7,183 bases of DNA from positions 1-7,183 of the forward strand of contig DAIDBB010000129.1 in the NCBI GenBank assembly GCA_027310325.1, read 5' to 3'. The notes below the pieces were generated by a model. It ran no database searches and was not told where the DNA came from. It was given only the letters and a program-made list of their open reading frames with translations. The stretch is from a bacterium (GTDB taxonomy: Bacteria; Desulfobacterota; GWC2-55-46). Below are positions 6,893-7,183 of the stretch, piece after piece (within the stretch, counting starts at the first letter, position 1; each line of letters starts with the position of its first letter). The translations under genes and the position numbers were made by a program.

Positions 6893-7060
6893 GAAGGGTA
6901 TGCCGGGAATGAGGAGATGAGGTTCAGTAGGATCAACTAGGTGCCCTTCCGGGACGGGGTGTGCAAGCCGGAATGCCAGAAAAGGCAGGATCCGGACGCC
7001 TAAACCTCCCTTTGGGTTACCACCTGTTGGCAGTCTCTTCTCCAAGCCTGGCATACCCCG
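6893..7060 (+). ncRNA. ssrS: Probable 6S RNA (regulator of sigma70 RNA polymerase)
   Basis: 6S RNA binds housekeeping RNA polymerase by mimicking an open promoter and is best known for repressing transcription in stationary phase. By hand folding, a 12-bp closing helix pairs 6896-6907 (GGGTATGCCGGG) with 7047-7058. Next, 6913-6924 pairs with 7032-7043 (one U-U mismatch, two G-U), and 6934-6943 pairs with 7021-7029 (one bulged U). A large bubble (about 6944-6967 and 6996-7020) follows, then an apical hairpin (CCGGA 6968-6972 / TCCGG 6991-6995, and TGCC/GGCA around an AGAAAA loop). The 3' side of the bubble can form a small hairpin (CCC 7008-7010 / GGG 7014-7016), as in E. coli 6S. From memory, GGGTTAC..CCTG..GGCA at 7014-7032 parallels GGGUUACAGCCUGCGGCGGCA in E. 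coli 6S. The length, about 165 nt, is slightly below the usual 180. Ends are estimates, and the identity rests on fold and recalled similarity, not a covariance search. Confidence 0.72.
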
Positions 7061-7099
7061 AAGATAAGAGTTTTAGAGAGTTTATTAAGGGCCTTCTGA

Positions 7100-7128
7100 T
7101 TTACAAGAAGCAGGATTTAAGGTACAAT
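7100..7128 (+). promoter_or_regulatory. Second sigma70-type promoter near the right edge
   Basis: TTTACA (7100-7105; 5 of 6) and TACAAT (7123-7128; 5 of 6) are spaced by 17 bases. Transcription would begin near 7135 and run through an AT-rich stretch into GC-rich sequence from about 7155. A short dyad, CTTCT (7093-7097) / AGAAG (7106-7110), flanks the -35 box; whether it is an operator is unknown. Confidence 0.6.
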
Positions 7129-7155
7129 ATAAACAGAGATAGGTTAAATAAATAG

Positions 7156-7182
7156 GCGCTGGTTGGACTAACACCGATGCGC
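7156..7182 (+). other. Short GC-rich hairpin at the window end, identity unknown
   Basis: GCGC (7156-7159) can pair with GCGC (7179-7182), and inside it GGT (7161-7163) with ACC (7173-7175). It lies about 20 bases after the expected start from the promoter at 7100-7128. It may be the beginning of another structured RNA or the leader of a protein gene (an ATG occurs at 7177). The window ends too soon to decide. It does not fit the start of a tRNA. Confidence 0.3.
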
Positions 7183-7183
7183 G

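Noticed and set aside
6891..6920. Short leader peptide starting at ATG 6891
   Set aside because: Only nine codons, and its ATG lies at or before the predicted transcription start; the region is better explained as the 5' arm of the RNA helix.
6365..7054. 229-codon minus-strand frame across lpxL and the 6S-like RNA
   Set aside because: It covers conserved lpxL coding sequence and the paired RNA; no recognisable domain or ribosome site.
6893..7060. Riboswitch, SRP RNA, tmRNA or RNase P RNA instead of 6S
   Set aside because: No SRP GGAAG/GCAGCC apical motif, no tmRNA tag or tRNA-like ends, no RNase P GAGGAAAGTCC box, and no recognised riboswitch core; the long bubbled hairpin fits 6S best.
7093..7122. 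CTTCT/AGAAG dyad as terminator of the 6S-like RNA
   Set aside because: Only five A/T-rich pairs, no T-run after it, and it overlaps the next promoter.
6961..7155. 64-codon plus-strand frame in the tail
   Set aside because: It starts inside the structured RNA at a GTG with no SD, and its sequence has no family resemblance.

Overview
This window is a block of lipid A / Kdo biosynthesis genes from a Gram-negative bacterium, all on the + strand, followed by a probable 6S RNA gene. The DNA is GC-rich but uses AGG (Arg) and ATA (Ile) heavily, two codons that are rare in enterobacteria. The gene order lpxB - msbA - DUF374 acyltransferase - waaA - lpxK - lpxL resembles that of Desulfobacterota (deltaproteobacteria) and related phyla such as Nitrospirota. 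That placement is inference; nothing here fixes the species.

Layout. Positions 1-950 hold the 3' part of lpxB (lipid A disaccharide synthase), whose start lies before the window. Positions 977-2740 encode the flippase MsbA. Positions 2762-3423 encode a DUF374 / LpxJ-like acyltransferase whose reading frame breaks at a run of ten A (3229-3238): the frame in register with the start stops at 3265, while the conserved C-terminus continues in the -1 frame to 3423. A 153-base spacer with no convincing gene follows. Positions 3577-4875 encode the Kdo transferase WaaA, 4900-5991 the lipid A 4'-kinase LpxK, and 5988-6860 an LpxL/HtrB-type late acyltransferase that overlaps lpxK by four bases.

The last 323 bases hold no protein gene. 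They contain a near-consensus sigma70 promoter (TAGACA-N17-TATAAT) that overlaps the lpxL stop codon. It is followed by a sequence of about 165 nt that folds on paper into a long interrupted hairpin with a central bubble and resembles 6S RNA (ssrS). A second near-consensus promoter (TTTACA-N17-TACAAT) lies further on and drives something that runs off the window.

How the genes work together. LpxB makes the disaccharide-1-phosphate, LpxK adds the 4' phosphate to give lipid IVA, WaaA adds Kdo, and LpxL and probably the DUF374 protein add secondary acyl chains. MsbA then flips the finished core-lipid A across the inner membrane. The points most worth following up are the probable 6S gene, the A-run frameshift and the unidentified transcript at the right edge.
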